Program-made: the position numbers and the translations under genes
NCBI RefSeq assembly: GCF_014451325.2
Contig: NZ_JACSCH020000030.1
Coordinates: 1-64,000, forward strand
DNA length: 64,000 nt
Source of the DNA: Streptomyces sp. CB02980
GTDB lineage: Bacteria > Actinomycetota > Actinomycetes > Streptomycetales > Streptomycetaceae
Reading direction: 5' to 3'
The notes under the pieces: generated by a model
Seen by the model: only the letters and a program-made list of their open reading frames with translations
The model's database searches: none
What the model was told of the DNA's origin: nothing
Part shown: positions 32,714 to 45,534 of the stretch, one piece after another
Numbering within the stretch: position 1 is the first letter of the stretch
How the letters are laid out: each line of letters starts with the position of its first letter

Positions 32714-33285
32714 GGCTGGGGCTCCTCGGTACGGCTCTCGGTCGGTGGGGGGTCGGCGGGGGTGGTGACGGGTCCGGCGGGGTCGACGGCTGTGACGGGG
32801 CCGGCCGGTGTGGCGGGGCGGGGTACGGGCAGCGGGACCGGGGTGACGGCCGCGGGGCGCTCGGTGGCACCGGGGAGGCCGACGGGCGCGGCAGTGGTGT
32901 CCGTGAGGCGCACGGGACGCACGGACGGGGTACCGCTGCGCCGGTCGGACGTCGTGCGGGACGGCTGGGGCACCGCCACGACCCCGAAGCGGGGCGGTGT
33001 GCCGGGGACTCGCGGGGACGGGTCGCCCGCCTCGCCTCGTGCGCCGGCCGGGGGGTCGATCCGGACGTGGCGGAGGCGGGGGCCGGGGGTGGCCGTGGGG
33101 CCGACCGGCTCGGGGGCGGGCTCCGGCGCGGGGACGGAAACCGACTCCGGCTCCGGCTCTGTGACGGTGTGGTCCACCACGGTGCTGTCCGGGGCAGTGC
33201 TGGTCACGGCGGCGCTGTTCACGGCAGCGTCGTCCGGGGCCACGGTCACGGCCGCGGGGACGGGGACGGGCGGGACGAGGGTCAC
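32710..33285 (-). CDS. Proline/valine-rich low-complexity protein inside the SMC-like operon
   Basis: A 191-residue product with GTGA overlaps at both ends: its GTG overlaps the upstream kleisin-like stop and its TGA overlaps the next GTG. Composition is dominated by Pro, Val, Thr and Ala, with PVPVPAPEP-like runs and no predicted fold, apart from a short RLRHVRIDPP patch near the middle. Two coupled overlaps argue that it is translated. It could be a linker-like subunit or a rapidly evolving spacer that keeps coupling. I know of no such extra gene in MukBEF or Wadjet operons. Confidence 0.62.
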   Translation of the reverse strand: MTLVPPVPVPAAVTVAPDDAAVNSAAVTSTAPDSTVVDHTVTEPEPESVSVPAPEPAPEPVGPTATPGPRLRHVRIDPPAGARGEAGDPSPRVPGTPPRFGVVAVPQPSRTTSDRRSGTPSVRPVRLTDTTAAPVGLPGATERPAAVTPVPLPVPRPATPAGPVTAVDPAGPVTTPADPPPTESRTEEPQP

Positions 33286-34826
33286 GAGGCCTCCGTGCGG
33301 CCGGCGGCCATGCCCGCGGCGTCGAGCAGCGCCGTACCGACGATGAGGTCGGCGCCGCCGAACTCCGGGTCGTCGAGCGGGGTGCCGTCGTCGACGGCGA
33401 AGAGGAGGCGCTCCTCGCCCTGGCGGTAGGCCGTGCCGACCGGGGGGCTCGCCGCGTGGACGGCGAGGAGGGCCACGAGGTACGGCAGGTCGCCGTCGAG
33501 CTCGCGGGCCTCGGCCAGCAGGCCGGAGAGGCGCCGCGGGGCGTCGTGCTCCAGGTCGAGCAGCCGCATGGCGCTCGCGAGCTGCTCCTCGCTGAAGCGG
33601 GAGTCGTCCGGGGTGGCGATGAGGTCGGGTTCGGGCATCTCGGCGCCGAGGTGCTCGCGCTCCACGGGCGGGGTCAGCAGCAGGTCGACGAGGTCGCCGA
33701 GCCGGACGGACGCCGGGGTGCGCAGACCGGTGCCGCGCGCGAAGAACGCGTCGGTGACCCTGGCGGCCTGCTCGACGGGGAGCGGCAGGGTCGGCGCCAC
33801 GAGCTGGCCGTACAGGTCGAGGCCGGTGTACGACGTGGGCGCGGCGAAGGCCTGCCGGTCCTGCTCGGCGCGGAAGAGGGGCCCGGCGTCCAGGAGGCGG
33901 GACTGGAGCTGGGTGTGGCGCCGGATGCAGTCCTTCACTATGTCGACGAGCTCGGCGGCGCGCCGCTTGTGTTCGGCCGTCTTCGCGTCGGACGTGGCCT
34001 CGGCCTCGTCGCGGGCCTTGCGGATGTTGGTGAGGATCGCGTTCTCGTGGCGGTAGCGGTCGGCGACGTGGTCGAGCGCCTCGGCGATCATGTCGGGCAC
34101 CGTGTTGAGCCAGTCCACCGCGCGCACGTTGCGGCGGGTGGCCTCCAGGGTCTTGCGGAGGGTCTCGGCGTACTGCACGGTCCGGTACCGCGCCTGCTCG
34201 GCGGCGAGCTGGGCGTCGGCAAGGCGGCCCCGGTTGATGAGGACCTCCAGCTTCACCTCGGCGGCGATCTGGGCGCTGGTGACGTCGGTGTCGAGAGCGC
34301 CGACCAGGACGTTGACCGCCTCGTCGGTGGTCCGGAGGTAGACGCCGCCGCCGTACCCCGGGACCTCCTCGATGAGCTTGAAGTCGTAGTCCCTGCGGAC
34401 GTACACGCCGTCGGTGCCGAACGTGCCGTAGACGGCGCGGAAGCCGCGGTCGACGCTGCCGACGTTGATCAGGTTCTCCAGGACCCAGCGGGCCACGCGC
34501 TCGTGCTCGGCGGCGGGGCGGGTGGGGGCCTGTGCGGCGACGCGGGGCAGCAGGCGGGAGACGATCTGCTCGTGGTCGGCGCCGGTGTCGAAGTCCATGT
34601 TCAGTGTGATGAGGTCGATGGCCGAGAGGGCCACCTCGGCCATCGCGTAGACCGTGTACTCGCCCGCCAGGTTCGCCTTGCGCGCGTCCAGGTCGTGCAG
34701 CGGAGCGGTGCACGCGAGCGCGCGGAGGCGCCGCGCGAGCCCTTCGTCGGCGGCCGGACCCTGCGCGGGCCGCGGCCCCGCGCTGAGCTGGGGCGGAACG
34801 AGGTCCGTCGAGGCAGGCGAAGTCAC
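33282..34826 (-). CDS. MukF/JetA-like kleisin subunit of the SMC-type complex (putative)
   Basis: A 514-residue protein, mainly helical. GTG at 34826 is chosen because a TAATCT -10 element ends seven nt upstream (leaderless start). The N-terminal part (LITLNMDFDTGADHEQIVSRLLPRVA) and YVRRDYDFKLIEEV resemble the winged-helix region of kleisins. Residues about 210-330 form a long helical stretch (AAEQARYRTVQYAETLRKTL and onward), like the MukF four-helix dimer region. It is the first gene of the operon, followed by the Pro-rich, MukE-like and SMC-like genes. Identity is inferred from order and architecture; a profile search would settle it. Confidence 0.72.
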   Translation of the reverse strand: MTSPASTDLVPPQLSAGPRPAQGPAADEGLARRLRALACTAPLHDLDARKANLAGEYTVYAMAEVALSAIDLITLNMDFDTGADHEQIVSRLLPRVAAQAPTRPAAEHERVARWVLENLINVGSVDRGFRAVYGTFGTDGVYVRRDYDFKLIEEVPGYGGGVYLRTTDEAVNVLVGALDTDVTSAQIAAEVKLEVLINRGRLADAQLAAEQARYRTVQYAETLRKTLEATRRNVRAVDWLNTVPDMIAEALDHVADRYRHENAILTNIRKARDEAEATSDAKTAEHKRRAAELVDIVKDCIRRHTQLQSRLLDAGPLFRAEQDRQAFAAPTSYTGLDLYGQLVAPTLPLPVEQAARVTDAFFARGTGLRTPASVRLGDLVDLLLTPPVEREHLGAEMPEPDLIATPDDSRFSEEQLASAMRLLDLEHDAPRRLSGLLAEARELDGDLPYLVALLAVHAASPPVGTAYRQGEERLLFAVDDGTPLDDPEFGGADLIVGTALLDAAGMAAGRTEAS

Positions 34827-34833
34827 GGTGGAC

Positions 34834-34839
34834 AGATTA
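34834..34839 (-). promoter_or_regulatory. -10 element TAATCT for the SMC-like operon
   Basis: On the minus strand TAATCT ends seven nt before GTG 34826, so the transcript should begin at the start codon (leaderless). The -35 region is weak: a TTCGAC-like sequence lies about 19 nt upstream. Confidence 0.55.
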
Positions 34840-34906
34840 GGTCCTCGAACTGACAACGGTCGAAACGGCGCAGATGCGACCGGCCCCGATCGGGGCCTCG
34901 GGGCGG

Positions 34907-35617
34907 TCAGTCCGCCGGGCCCGCCGGGGTGTCGACGGCCTTCGCGTACGCGGTGGCGACGCGGGTGCGGGAGTCGTCGAGGTAGCGGACGAGGAGCCTT
35001 TCGGCCGAGGTCCGCTCACCGGCTCGCAGGGCGTCCAGGATCTCGCGGTTCCGCGCCAGGTACGGCTCGTGCAGCACCCGCGGGTCGTCGACGACGTGGA
35101 ACGCGAGACGGAGCTCGGCGAGGACGCCCCGCATCAGCTCGTCGGTGCGGGCGCTGCCCGCGAGGGCGACGAGCTCCCGGTGGAAGTGGATGTTGGCCGT
35201 GGAGACGCCCTGCCAGTCGCCCGCGCGGGCGGCGTTCTCGCCCGCCACCACGGCCACGGCGAGCGCGTCGAGGGCGTACGGGGGCTCGTCGAGCCCCCGT
35301 ACGACGGCGCACTCGACGAGCCGGCGGGTGCGGTAGATGTCGTCCACGTCGTCGACCGCCAGGACCCGCACGAAGACCCCGCGGTTGAGCTCGTGGACGA
35401 GCAGCCGCTCGTGGGCGAGGAGCCGGAAGGCCTCCCGCAGAGTGTTGCGGGACACACCGAGCGCGCCGCCGATGCCCTCCTCGGAGAGCCGGGTGCCGGG
35501 CGGGAAGTAACCCTCGGCGACCCGGGTGCGCAGGATGTCCGCGACCCGCTCCGCCGTGCTCGTGCGCCCGAGCAGCACGCGGTCGTCGGTCAGGTCCCCG
35601 GCTTCACTCGCTGTCAC
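34907..35617 (-). CDS. GntR-family regulator, FadR/FCD subfamily
   Basis: A 236-residue repressor/activator. The N-terminal winged helix spans residues about 20-90 (GTRLSEEGIGGALGVSRNTLREAFRLLAHE). The C-terminal all-helical FCD domain carries the usual metal/acid-ligand Asp and His residues (ANIHFHREL and an ARNREILDAL helix). It is divergent from pxpABC, 120 nt away, and probably controls 5-oxoproline use with an organic acid as ligand. A TTGT-N11-ACAA pair at 35647-35665 overlaps the pxpA promoter and may be its operator. Confidence 0.88.
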   Translation of the reverse strand: MTASEAGDLTDDRVLLGRTSTAERVADILRTRVAEGYFPPGTRLSEEGIGGALGVSRNTLREAFRLLAHERLLVHELNRGVFVRVLAVDDVDDIYRTRRLVECAVVRGLDEPPYALDALAVAVVAGENAARAGDWQGVSTANIHFHRELVALAGSARTDELMRGVLAELRLAFHVVDDPRVLHEPYLARNREILDALRAGERTSAERLLVRYLDDSRTRVATAYAKAVDTPAGPAD

Positions 35618-35646
35618 GGCGCCCCCTGTCGTCAGGTGTCGTCATC

Positions 35647-35676
35647 TTGTCGGATCGTTCAACAATCCTCTACGTT
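35647..35676 (+). promoter_or_regulatory. Putative pxpABC promoter
   Basis: TTGTCG (35647-35652), an 18-nt spacer and TACGTT (35671-35676), giving a start near 35683 and a leader of about 55 nt before the pxpA ATG. The spacer includes GTTCAACAA, part of a candidate GntR operator. Confidence 0.5.
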
Positions 35677-35737
35677 GACGGCATCGTACGGTCCCCCGTG
35701 CCGCCCCGGCACGGCTCCCCCCTTCTGCGAGGTGCAG

Positions 35738-36526
35738 ATGCGCACTCCCCCGGACCAGAGCCCGGCCGAGGCCCTGATCGACCTCAACGCCGATCTCGGT
35801 GAGGGCTTCGGACGCTGGACGCTCACCGACGACGAGCAGCTTCTGTCCGTTGTCACCAGCGCCAACGTGGCCTGCGGCTTCCACGCCGGGGACGCGGCCA
35901 CCATGCGGCGGGTCTGCGAGCTCGCCGCCGCGCGCGGGGTGCGGATCGGGGCCCAGGTCTCGTACCGGGACCTGGCCGGTTTCGGGCGCCGCTCGATGGA
36001 CGTACCGGCCGCGGAGCTGGCGGCCGAGGTGGCGTACCAGATCGGCGCCCTCGAGGTCTTCGCGCGGGCGGCCGGCGCGCGCGTGGCGTACGTGAAGCCG
36101 CACGGCGCGCTCTACAACCGGGTGGTCCGGGACGAGGAGCAGGCCGCCGCGGTCGTCGAGGGCGTCCTGCTCGCGGACCGCACGCTGCCGGTGCTCGGGC
36201 TGCCGGGGTCACGGTTGCACGAGGCCGCGACGGAGGCCGGGCTCCCGGTCGTCCCCGAGGCCTTCGGCGACCGGGCCTACCGGGCGGACGGCACTCTGGT
36301 GCCGCGCGGGCAGGCGGGGGCGGTCGTCAGCGACCCTGACGCCGTGGTGGAACGGTCGGTGGCCATGGCCCGGTTCGGGGTGGTCACGGCGCACTGCGGC
36401 AGTTCCGTCGCGGTGCGTCCGCGGTCGCTGTGCCTGCACGGCGACACCCCGGGCGCGGTGGACCTCGCACGGCGGGTCCGGGAGCGCCTCCTGGGTTCCG
36501 GGGTACGGGTGGAGGCCTTCGCGTGA
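35738..36526 (+). CDS. pxpA: 5-oxoprolinase subunit PxpA (LamB/YcsF family)
   Basis: A 262-residue subunit of the ATP-dependent 5-oxoprolinase PxpABC, which opens 5-oxoproline (pyroglutamate) to glutamate. Family signatures are clear: LIDLNADLGEGFG at the N-terminus, SANVACGFHAGD, and YVKPHGALYN. ATG at 35738 has GAGGTGC at a good distance. The stop overlaps the pxpB GTG (GTGA). The operon context with B and C and the divergent FCD regulator is typical. Confidence 0.94.
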   Translation: MRTPPDQSPAEALIDLNADLGEGFGRWTLTDDEQLLSVVTSANVACGFHAGDAATMRRVCELAAARGVRIGAQVSYRDLAGFGRRSMDVPAAELAAEVAYQIGALEVFARAAGARVAYVKPHGALYNRVVRDEEQAAAVVEGVLLADRTLPVLGLPGSRLHEAATEAGLPVVPEAFGDRAYRADGTLVPRGQAGAVVSDPDAVVERSVAMARFGVVTAHCGSSVAVRPRSLCLHGDTPGAVDLARRVRERLLGSGVRVEAFA

Positions 36527-37169
36527 GCTCCACGGCCCCGCGCGCGTTGCGCGTGGGCGAGCGGGCGCTCCTGGTGGAGCTGGCAGGCGGCGAGGAGACG
36601 GAGGCGTTCCACGCGGAGCTGCTGCGGCGCCGGGCGGCCGGTGCGCTGCCCGGCGTGCGGGAGATCGTGCCGGCGGCGCGGACGGTGCTCCTCGACGGGG
36701 TGGCGGACCCGGACCGGCTCGCGGCCGAGCTGAGCGGCTGGGAGGTGGGGCCGATCCCCGCACGCGTGGGCGGGGCGATCGAGATACCGGTCCGCTACGA
36801 CGGGCCCGATCTCGCCGAGGTCGCCGCCCTGTGGGGCGTGTCCGTCGAGGCGGCGGTACGGATCCACGCGGCGGCCGAGTTCCGGGTCGCGTTCTGCGGG
36901 TTCGCTCCGGGCTTCGGCTATCTGACGGGACTCGACGAGCGGTACGGGGTGCCTCGGCGAGCCACTCCGCGTACGGCCGTCCCGGCAGGCTCCGTCGCCC
37001 TGGCAGGGCCGTACACGGGCGTGTACCCGCGCTCCTCCCCCGGTGGCTGGCAGCTGATCGGCACGACGGACGTGGTGCTCTGGGACACCGGCCGGGAGCC
37101 GGCCGCACTGCTGACTCCGGGCACACGGGTCCGCTTCACGGCGGAGGGCGCCACCACCGGGGGCGGACG

Positions 37170-37173
<4 letters not shown>
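36523..37173 (+). CDS. pxpB: 5-oxoprolinase subunit PxpB (allophanate hydrolase subunit 1 family)
   Basis: A 216-residue KipI/AHS1-like subunit of PxpABC. The conserved block AFCGFAPGFGYLTGLD and the following PRRATPRTAVPAGSVALAG region are typical. It begins in a GTGA overlap with pxpA and ends in an ATGA overlap with pxpC, which fixes both boundaries. KipI was originally named as a kinase inhibitor in Bacillus; with pxpA present, the metabolic role is the better reading. Confidence 0.94.
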
Positions 37174-38063
<890 letters not shown>

Positions 38064-38199
38064 GCGCGTCCTGGGCGCGTCCGGCCGGTGCGAGCGAGCA
38101 GCGCGTCGGGCCCATGTGAGCGAGCAGCACGTCCGGCCGACGTGCCGGGGCCGGCCGGACCGGCCGGACCGGGCGGACCGGGCGGCCCCGCGTCGGTCG

Positions 38200-41831
<3,632 letters not shown>

Positions 41832-41835
<4 letters not shown>

Positions 41836-42998
41836 CTCCCCATTGTGGCCGCGAGGGCGGCGGCGAGGGCGTCGTCCGCGCGCGCGTCGAGGGGGGCGGT
41901 GCCGGTGCCGTCGGCCCAGTGGCGCAGTTCCGCACCGGCGAGCAGCACCAGCTGCGGGAGCAGGTCGCGGCTGCGCCGGAGGAGCCAGCCGGTGCCGGCG
42001 GTGGCGAGCCAGAGCACGGCCTCCGCGCGGCTCGGCGGCGGCTGGGCGGGCTCCCGCGCGGGCGGGGTGCCGTGGGCGAGTCCCCGGTCGGCGAGGAGCC
42101 GGTGGAAGCCCTCGGCGACGGCCCGGTGGCCCCGCTCGCCTGGGTGCAGCCGGTCGGCGCTCCACAGCGTGCGGTCCTCGGTCCAGGAGTCGTCGGCGAG
42201 GTGCAGGTGGACGGCCCCGTACCGGGCCGAGAGGGCGTGCACGACGGCGTTGACGGACCGCTGGCGGCGGGCGAGCGGGCGCGCCAGCGGGGGCGGTAGG
42301 CCGAGCATCCGGCCCGGGTCGGGCAGACAGGCGGTCAGGAGTACGGCTCCGGAGGCGTCGAGGTCGGCGCAGACGCGGTCCAGGTGGCGGGCGAGCAGCC
42401 CGATGTCGAAGGTGCGGCGCAGGGTGTCGTTGACCCCGACGACGACGGAGGCGAGATGCGGGCGGAAGGCGAGGGCGCGGGCAGCCTGCCGGTCGGCGAC
42501 GTCGCCGCTGAGAGCCCCGCTGACGGCGAGGTTCAGGAACGCCGTCTCCTGCCCCTCGGCCACGAGCCCGTCGGCGAGCAGCGGCGCCCACCCCCGCCAG
42601 GCGCCGTCCACCCGGTCGCCGACGCCCTCGCTGAGCGAGTCCCCGAGCACCACGAACCTGACGGTGCCGGCGGGAGCCGTACGGGGGCGGGGCGGGGGTA
42701 CGCGCGCGGGGGCGGGCGGGACGTCCGGGGCGGCGCGCGGGACGACGCCGCCCCGGACGGACGCCGACCCCCGGACGGACGCCGGCCCCCGGTCGGGCCC
42801 CGGAACCTGGGCCGGGAGGAGCGGCACGGAGACCGGGGCCGGTGCCCTCGCCTCCCCCTGGGCCTCGCCCACGGCCGGAGCCGTCTCCTTGGCCTCCACC
42901 CGGACCTCGACCGGGACGGGCGCCGGAACGGCAGGGAGTGCCGGGACCGGTGCCCGGGCGGGAACCGCGACCGGCACGGACGTCTGGTCCGGTGTCAT
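41832..42998 (-). CDS. SGNH/GDSL hydrolase with Pro/Ala-rich N-terminus
   Basis: A 388-residue esterase/acyl-hydrolase-type protein. The nucleophile block is VVLGDSLSEGVGD, the block III Asn is in VVGVNDT, and the C-terminal acid/His pair is SADRLHPGERGH. The first 120 residues are Pro/Val/Ala-rich, perhaps a flexible linker, without a clear signal peptide. ATG 42998 overlaps the upstream glycosyltransferase stop, and its own TGA overlaps the oxoprolinase ATG. Such hydrolases next to glycosyltransferases often remove acyl groups from glycans or glycolipids; the substrate here is unknown. Confidence 0.87.
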
Positions 42999-44173
42999 CG
43001 CCGTACCTCCTCGGGCTCGGGGAGCCGCGACTCCGCGGCCGGGAGGGCGTCGTGGGCCCGGAGGAAGGCGCTGACGGAGCGCTCCCAGGTGAAGACCTCC
43101 GCACGCGCGCGTGCGGCGCGGCGGCGGTCGGCCTCCGGCTCCGCGAGGAGACCCCGTACGGCGGAGGCGAAGGCTCCAGGGGTGTCCATGGCGGCGGCCC
43201 CCGCAGCGCCGACGACCTCCGGGAGCGCGGAGGAGGCACTGACGACGACGGGGGTCCCGCAGGCGAGGGCCTCCAGGGCGGAGAGACCGAACGTCTCGGC
43301 GGGCCCCGGGGCCAGACACACGTCGGCCGCCGCCTGGAGGTCCGCCAGGGCCTCGCGGTCGGCGACGTGTCCGAGGAACCGCACCGGAAGCCGCCGCTCG
43401 CGCGCCCGCCGCTCCAGGGCGCCCTTCAACGGCCCGTCTCCCGCGACCACGAGCGCCGCCCCGACGCCCGCGTCCCGCAGCTCGGCGAGGGCGTCCAGGG
43501 CGGTTCCGGGCCGCTTCTCGACGGAGAGGCGCGAGCAGAGCAGGAGCAGCACCCGCTCCCCGTCCGCGTGCCGGGCGCGAAGGACGGCGCTGCGGCGGCC
43601 GGGCCGGCAGCGCTCCAGGTCCACACCGAGCGGGGCCCGTACGACGTTGCGCACCCCGATCCGTACGAACTCCCGCTCCGCCCACTCGGTCGTGCAGACG
43701 ATCCGCGCGAACGCCCAGGCCGTGCGGCGGTTCAGCCGGTCCGCCGCGCGGGCCGCGAGGGCGGACGGCACGCCCCAGGTGCGCAGCACGCCGTCCGCGG
43801 TCTCGTGGGAGACCATCACCGAGGGCACGCGGGCCCGTCGCGCCCACTCCCCCGTCCACCGCAGGGTCGTACGGTCCGAGACCTCGATCCGGTCGGGCGC
43901 GAGGTCGTCGAGGAGGCGGCGCACCCGGTGCCGGTCGGCGAGGACCCGGTAGCCGCCGGTGCCGGGCAGCACCGGGCCGGGGAGGGTGACGACCCGGCCC
44001 TGCTCGGTGCGGACGTCGCTCGCGACATCGCCAGGGACGATGAGGACGGCTTCGTGTCCGGCCTCCTGGTAGCCCCGGCCGAGCTGGTCGAGAGCGGTGC
44101 GGAGGCCGCCCGACGTGGGGGTCACGAAGTTGGCGAGCCGCACGATGCGGAGCCCGCCGCCGGCGCCGCTCAT
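42995..44173 (-). CDS. GT4-family glycosyltransferase (second of a pair)
   Basis: A 392-residue GT-B glycosyltransferase. The N-terminal Rossmann half begins LRIVRLANFVTPTSGGLRTAL. The donor-binding half holds LLCSRLSVEKRPGTALDAL and the GT4 ExFGxxxLEA-type motif in GPAETFGLSALEAL. It is coupled at both ends by ATGA overlaps. Together with the upstream transferase it would build a two-sugar headgroup, plausibly on a glycolipid such as those made by MgtA/PimB-type enzymes in actinobacteria. Donor and acceptor cannot be read. Confidence 0.88.
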   Translation of the reverse strand: MSGAGGGLRIVRLANFVTPTSGGLRTALDQLGRGYQEAGHEAVLIVPGDVASDVRTEQGRVVTLPGPVLPGTGGYRVLADRHRVRRLLDDLAPDRIEVSDRTTLRWTGEWARRARVPSVMVSHETADGVLRTWGVPSALAARAADRLNRRTAWAFARIVCTTEWAEREFVRIGVRNVVRAPLGVDLERCRPGRRSAVLRARHADGERVLLLLCSRLSVEKRPGTALDALAELRDAGVGAALVVAGDGPLKGALERRARERRLPVRFLGHVADREALADLQAAADVCLAPGPAETFGLSALEALACGTPVVVSASSALPEVVGAAGAAAMDTPGAFASAVRGLLAEPEADRRRAARARAEVFTWERSVSAFLRAHDALPAAESRLPEPEEVRR

Positions 44174-45291
44174 GCCGCCACCACCGTCCGCTCCCGCAGA
44201 ACCTCCAGGTAGTGCCCGATCAGCTCGTCGCCGAGGGCCTCCCAGGTACGGCCCTCGACGGTGGCCCTGCCGGCCCGGCCGTACGCGGCCCGCAGGTCGG
44301 GCGACGCCGCGAGGGAGGCGACGGCCTCGTGCAGGGCCTCCGGGTCCCCCGGGGGTACGAGGAGTCCGGTGCGACCGTGGTCGACCAGGTCCAGCGGGCC
44401 GCCGGCGGCCGGGGCGACGACCGGGACACCGCTCGCCATGGCCTCCTGGACCGTCTGGCAGAAGGTCTCGAACGGGCCGGTGTGGACGAACACGTCCAGC
44501 GAGGCGAAGATCCGGGCGAGGTCGGCTCCGGTGCGGCGGCCGAGGAACCGGGCGTCCGGGAGGGCGCCGCGCAGCGCCGGCCCGCTCGGCCCGTCCCCGA
44601 CGACCACCAGCCGTACGCCGGGGAGCCTTCCTGCTCCGGCGAGGAGATCCACGCGCTTCTCGGGGGCGAGGCGGCCCACGTACCCGACGAGGAGCTCGCC
44701 GTTCGGGGCGAGTTCCCCGCGCAGGGCGTCGTCGCGCAGTTCGGGGCGGAAGCGGACGGTGTCCACCCCGCGGCCCCAGAGCCGTATGCGGCCGATGCCG
44801 TGGGCCTCCAGGTCGCGGACGGCGGCGGAGGAGGGGGCGAGAGTGCGGTCGGCGGCCCCGTGGACGGCGCGGAGGCGGCGCCAGGCGGCGCCCTCGCCGG
44901 TCCCCACGTAGGTGCGGGCGTAGCCGGCGAGATCGGTCTGGTAGACGGCGACGGCGGGGATGCCGAGCCGGGTGGCGGCCGTCATCCCGCGCACCCCGAG
45001 GACGAACGGTCCGGCGAGGTGGACGAGGTCGGCGCGGTGGGCGGCGATGGCCGCGGCGACGCGACGGCTGGGCAGGGCGACGCGTACCTGCGGATAGCCG
45101 GGAAGGGGGAGGGAGGGCACCCGGACGACGGCACAGGGGGCGTCGGCGTCCGCGGCCGGGTCGGCGACGGCGGGGGCGATGACGAGCGGGGTGTGGCCCC
45201 GCCGGACGAGGTGGCGCGCGGTCTGCAGGGCGCAGTGCGCCACACCGTTGACGTCGGGAGGGAAGGATTCGGTGACGATGACGACACGCAT
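44170..45291 (-). CDS. GT4-family glycosyltransferase, MgtA/PimB-like alpha-mannosyltransferase
   Basis: A 373-residue GT-B enzyme starting MRVVIVTESFPPDVNGVAHC, the N-terminal pattern of the mycobacterial/corynebacterial MgtA (PimB-prime) mannosyltransferases that add mannose from GDP-mannose to a glycolipid acceptor. The donor site has VGYVGRLAPEKRVDLL and the ETFCQTVQEAMASG segment with the catalytic Glu. It is the first gene of the four-gene operon; no strong ribosome-binding site precedes the ATG, so a leaderless or weakly translated start is possible. Role in glycolipid synthesis is inferred from family. Confidence 0.88.
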   Translation of the reverse strand: MRVVIVTESFPPDVNGVAHCALQTARHLVRRGHTPLVIAPAVADPAADADAPCAVVRVPSLPLPGYPQVRVALPSRRVAAAIAAHRADLVHLAGPFVLGVRGMTAATRLGIPAVAVYQTDLAGYARTYVGTGEGAAWRRLRAVHGAADRTLAPSSAAVRDLEAHGIGRIRLWGRGVDTVRFRPELRDDALRGELAPNGELLVGYVGRLAPEKRVDLLAGAGRLPGVRLVVVGDGPSGPALRGALPDARFLGRRTGADLARIFASLDVFVHTGPFETFCQTVQEAMASGVPVVAPAAGGPLDLVDHGRTGLLVPPGDPEALHEAVASLAASPDLRAAYGRAGRATVEGRTWEALGDELIGHYLEVLRERTVVAA

Positions 45292-45534
45292 ACGGGTGTT
45301 GTCGTCGCGTTCGGCGTGTCCCCGCCAACGTCGATCTGGACGGGGAGGGAACGTCCCATGAGCGTTTCGCGCGGGGCGTGCGGGCGGCCGAGAACGATCA
45401 GGCGCCCGGGTCACCGGTCCTCCGGGGCGGGGCCTCGCGCGGCGGGTTCTCCGCCGGGGGCCGCGCCGCCCCGGAGCCGGGTGGCGGGGGACGACCGGGT
45501 CCGACCGGTGGGGCCGGACCTCGACCGGGCCGCG

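Noticed and set aside
27006..34826. Calling the SMC-like operon a complete Wadjet system
   Set aside because: No JetD-like nuclease gene is present and the subunit assignments are by architecture only.
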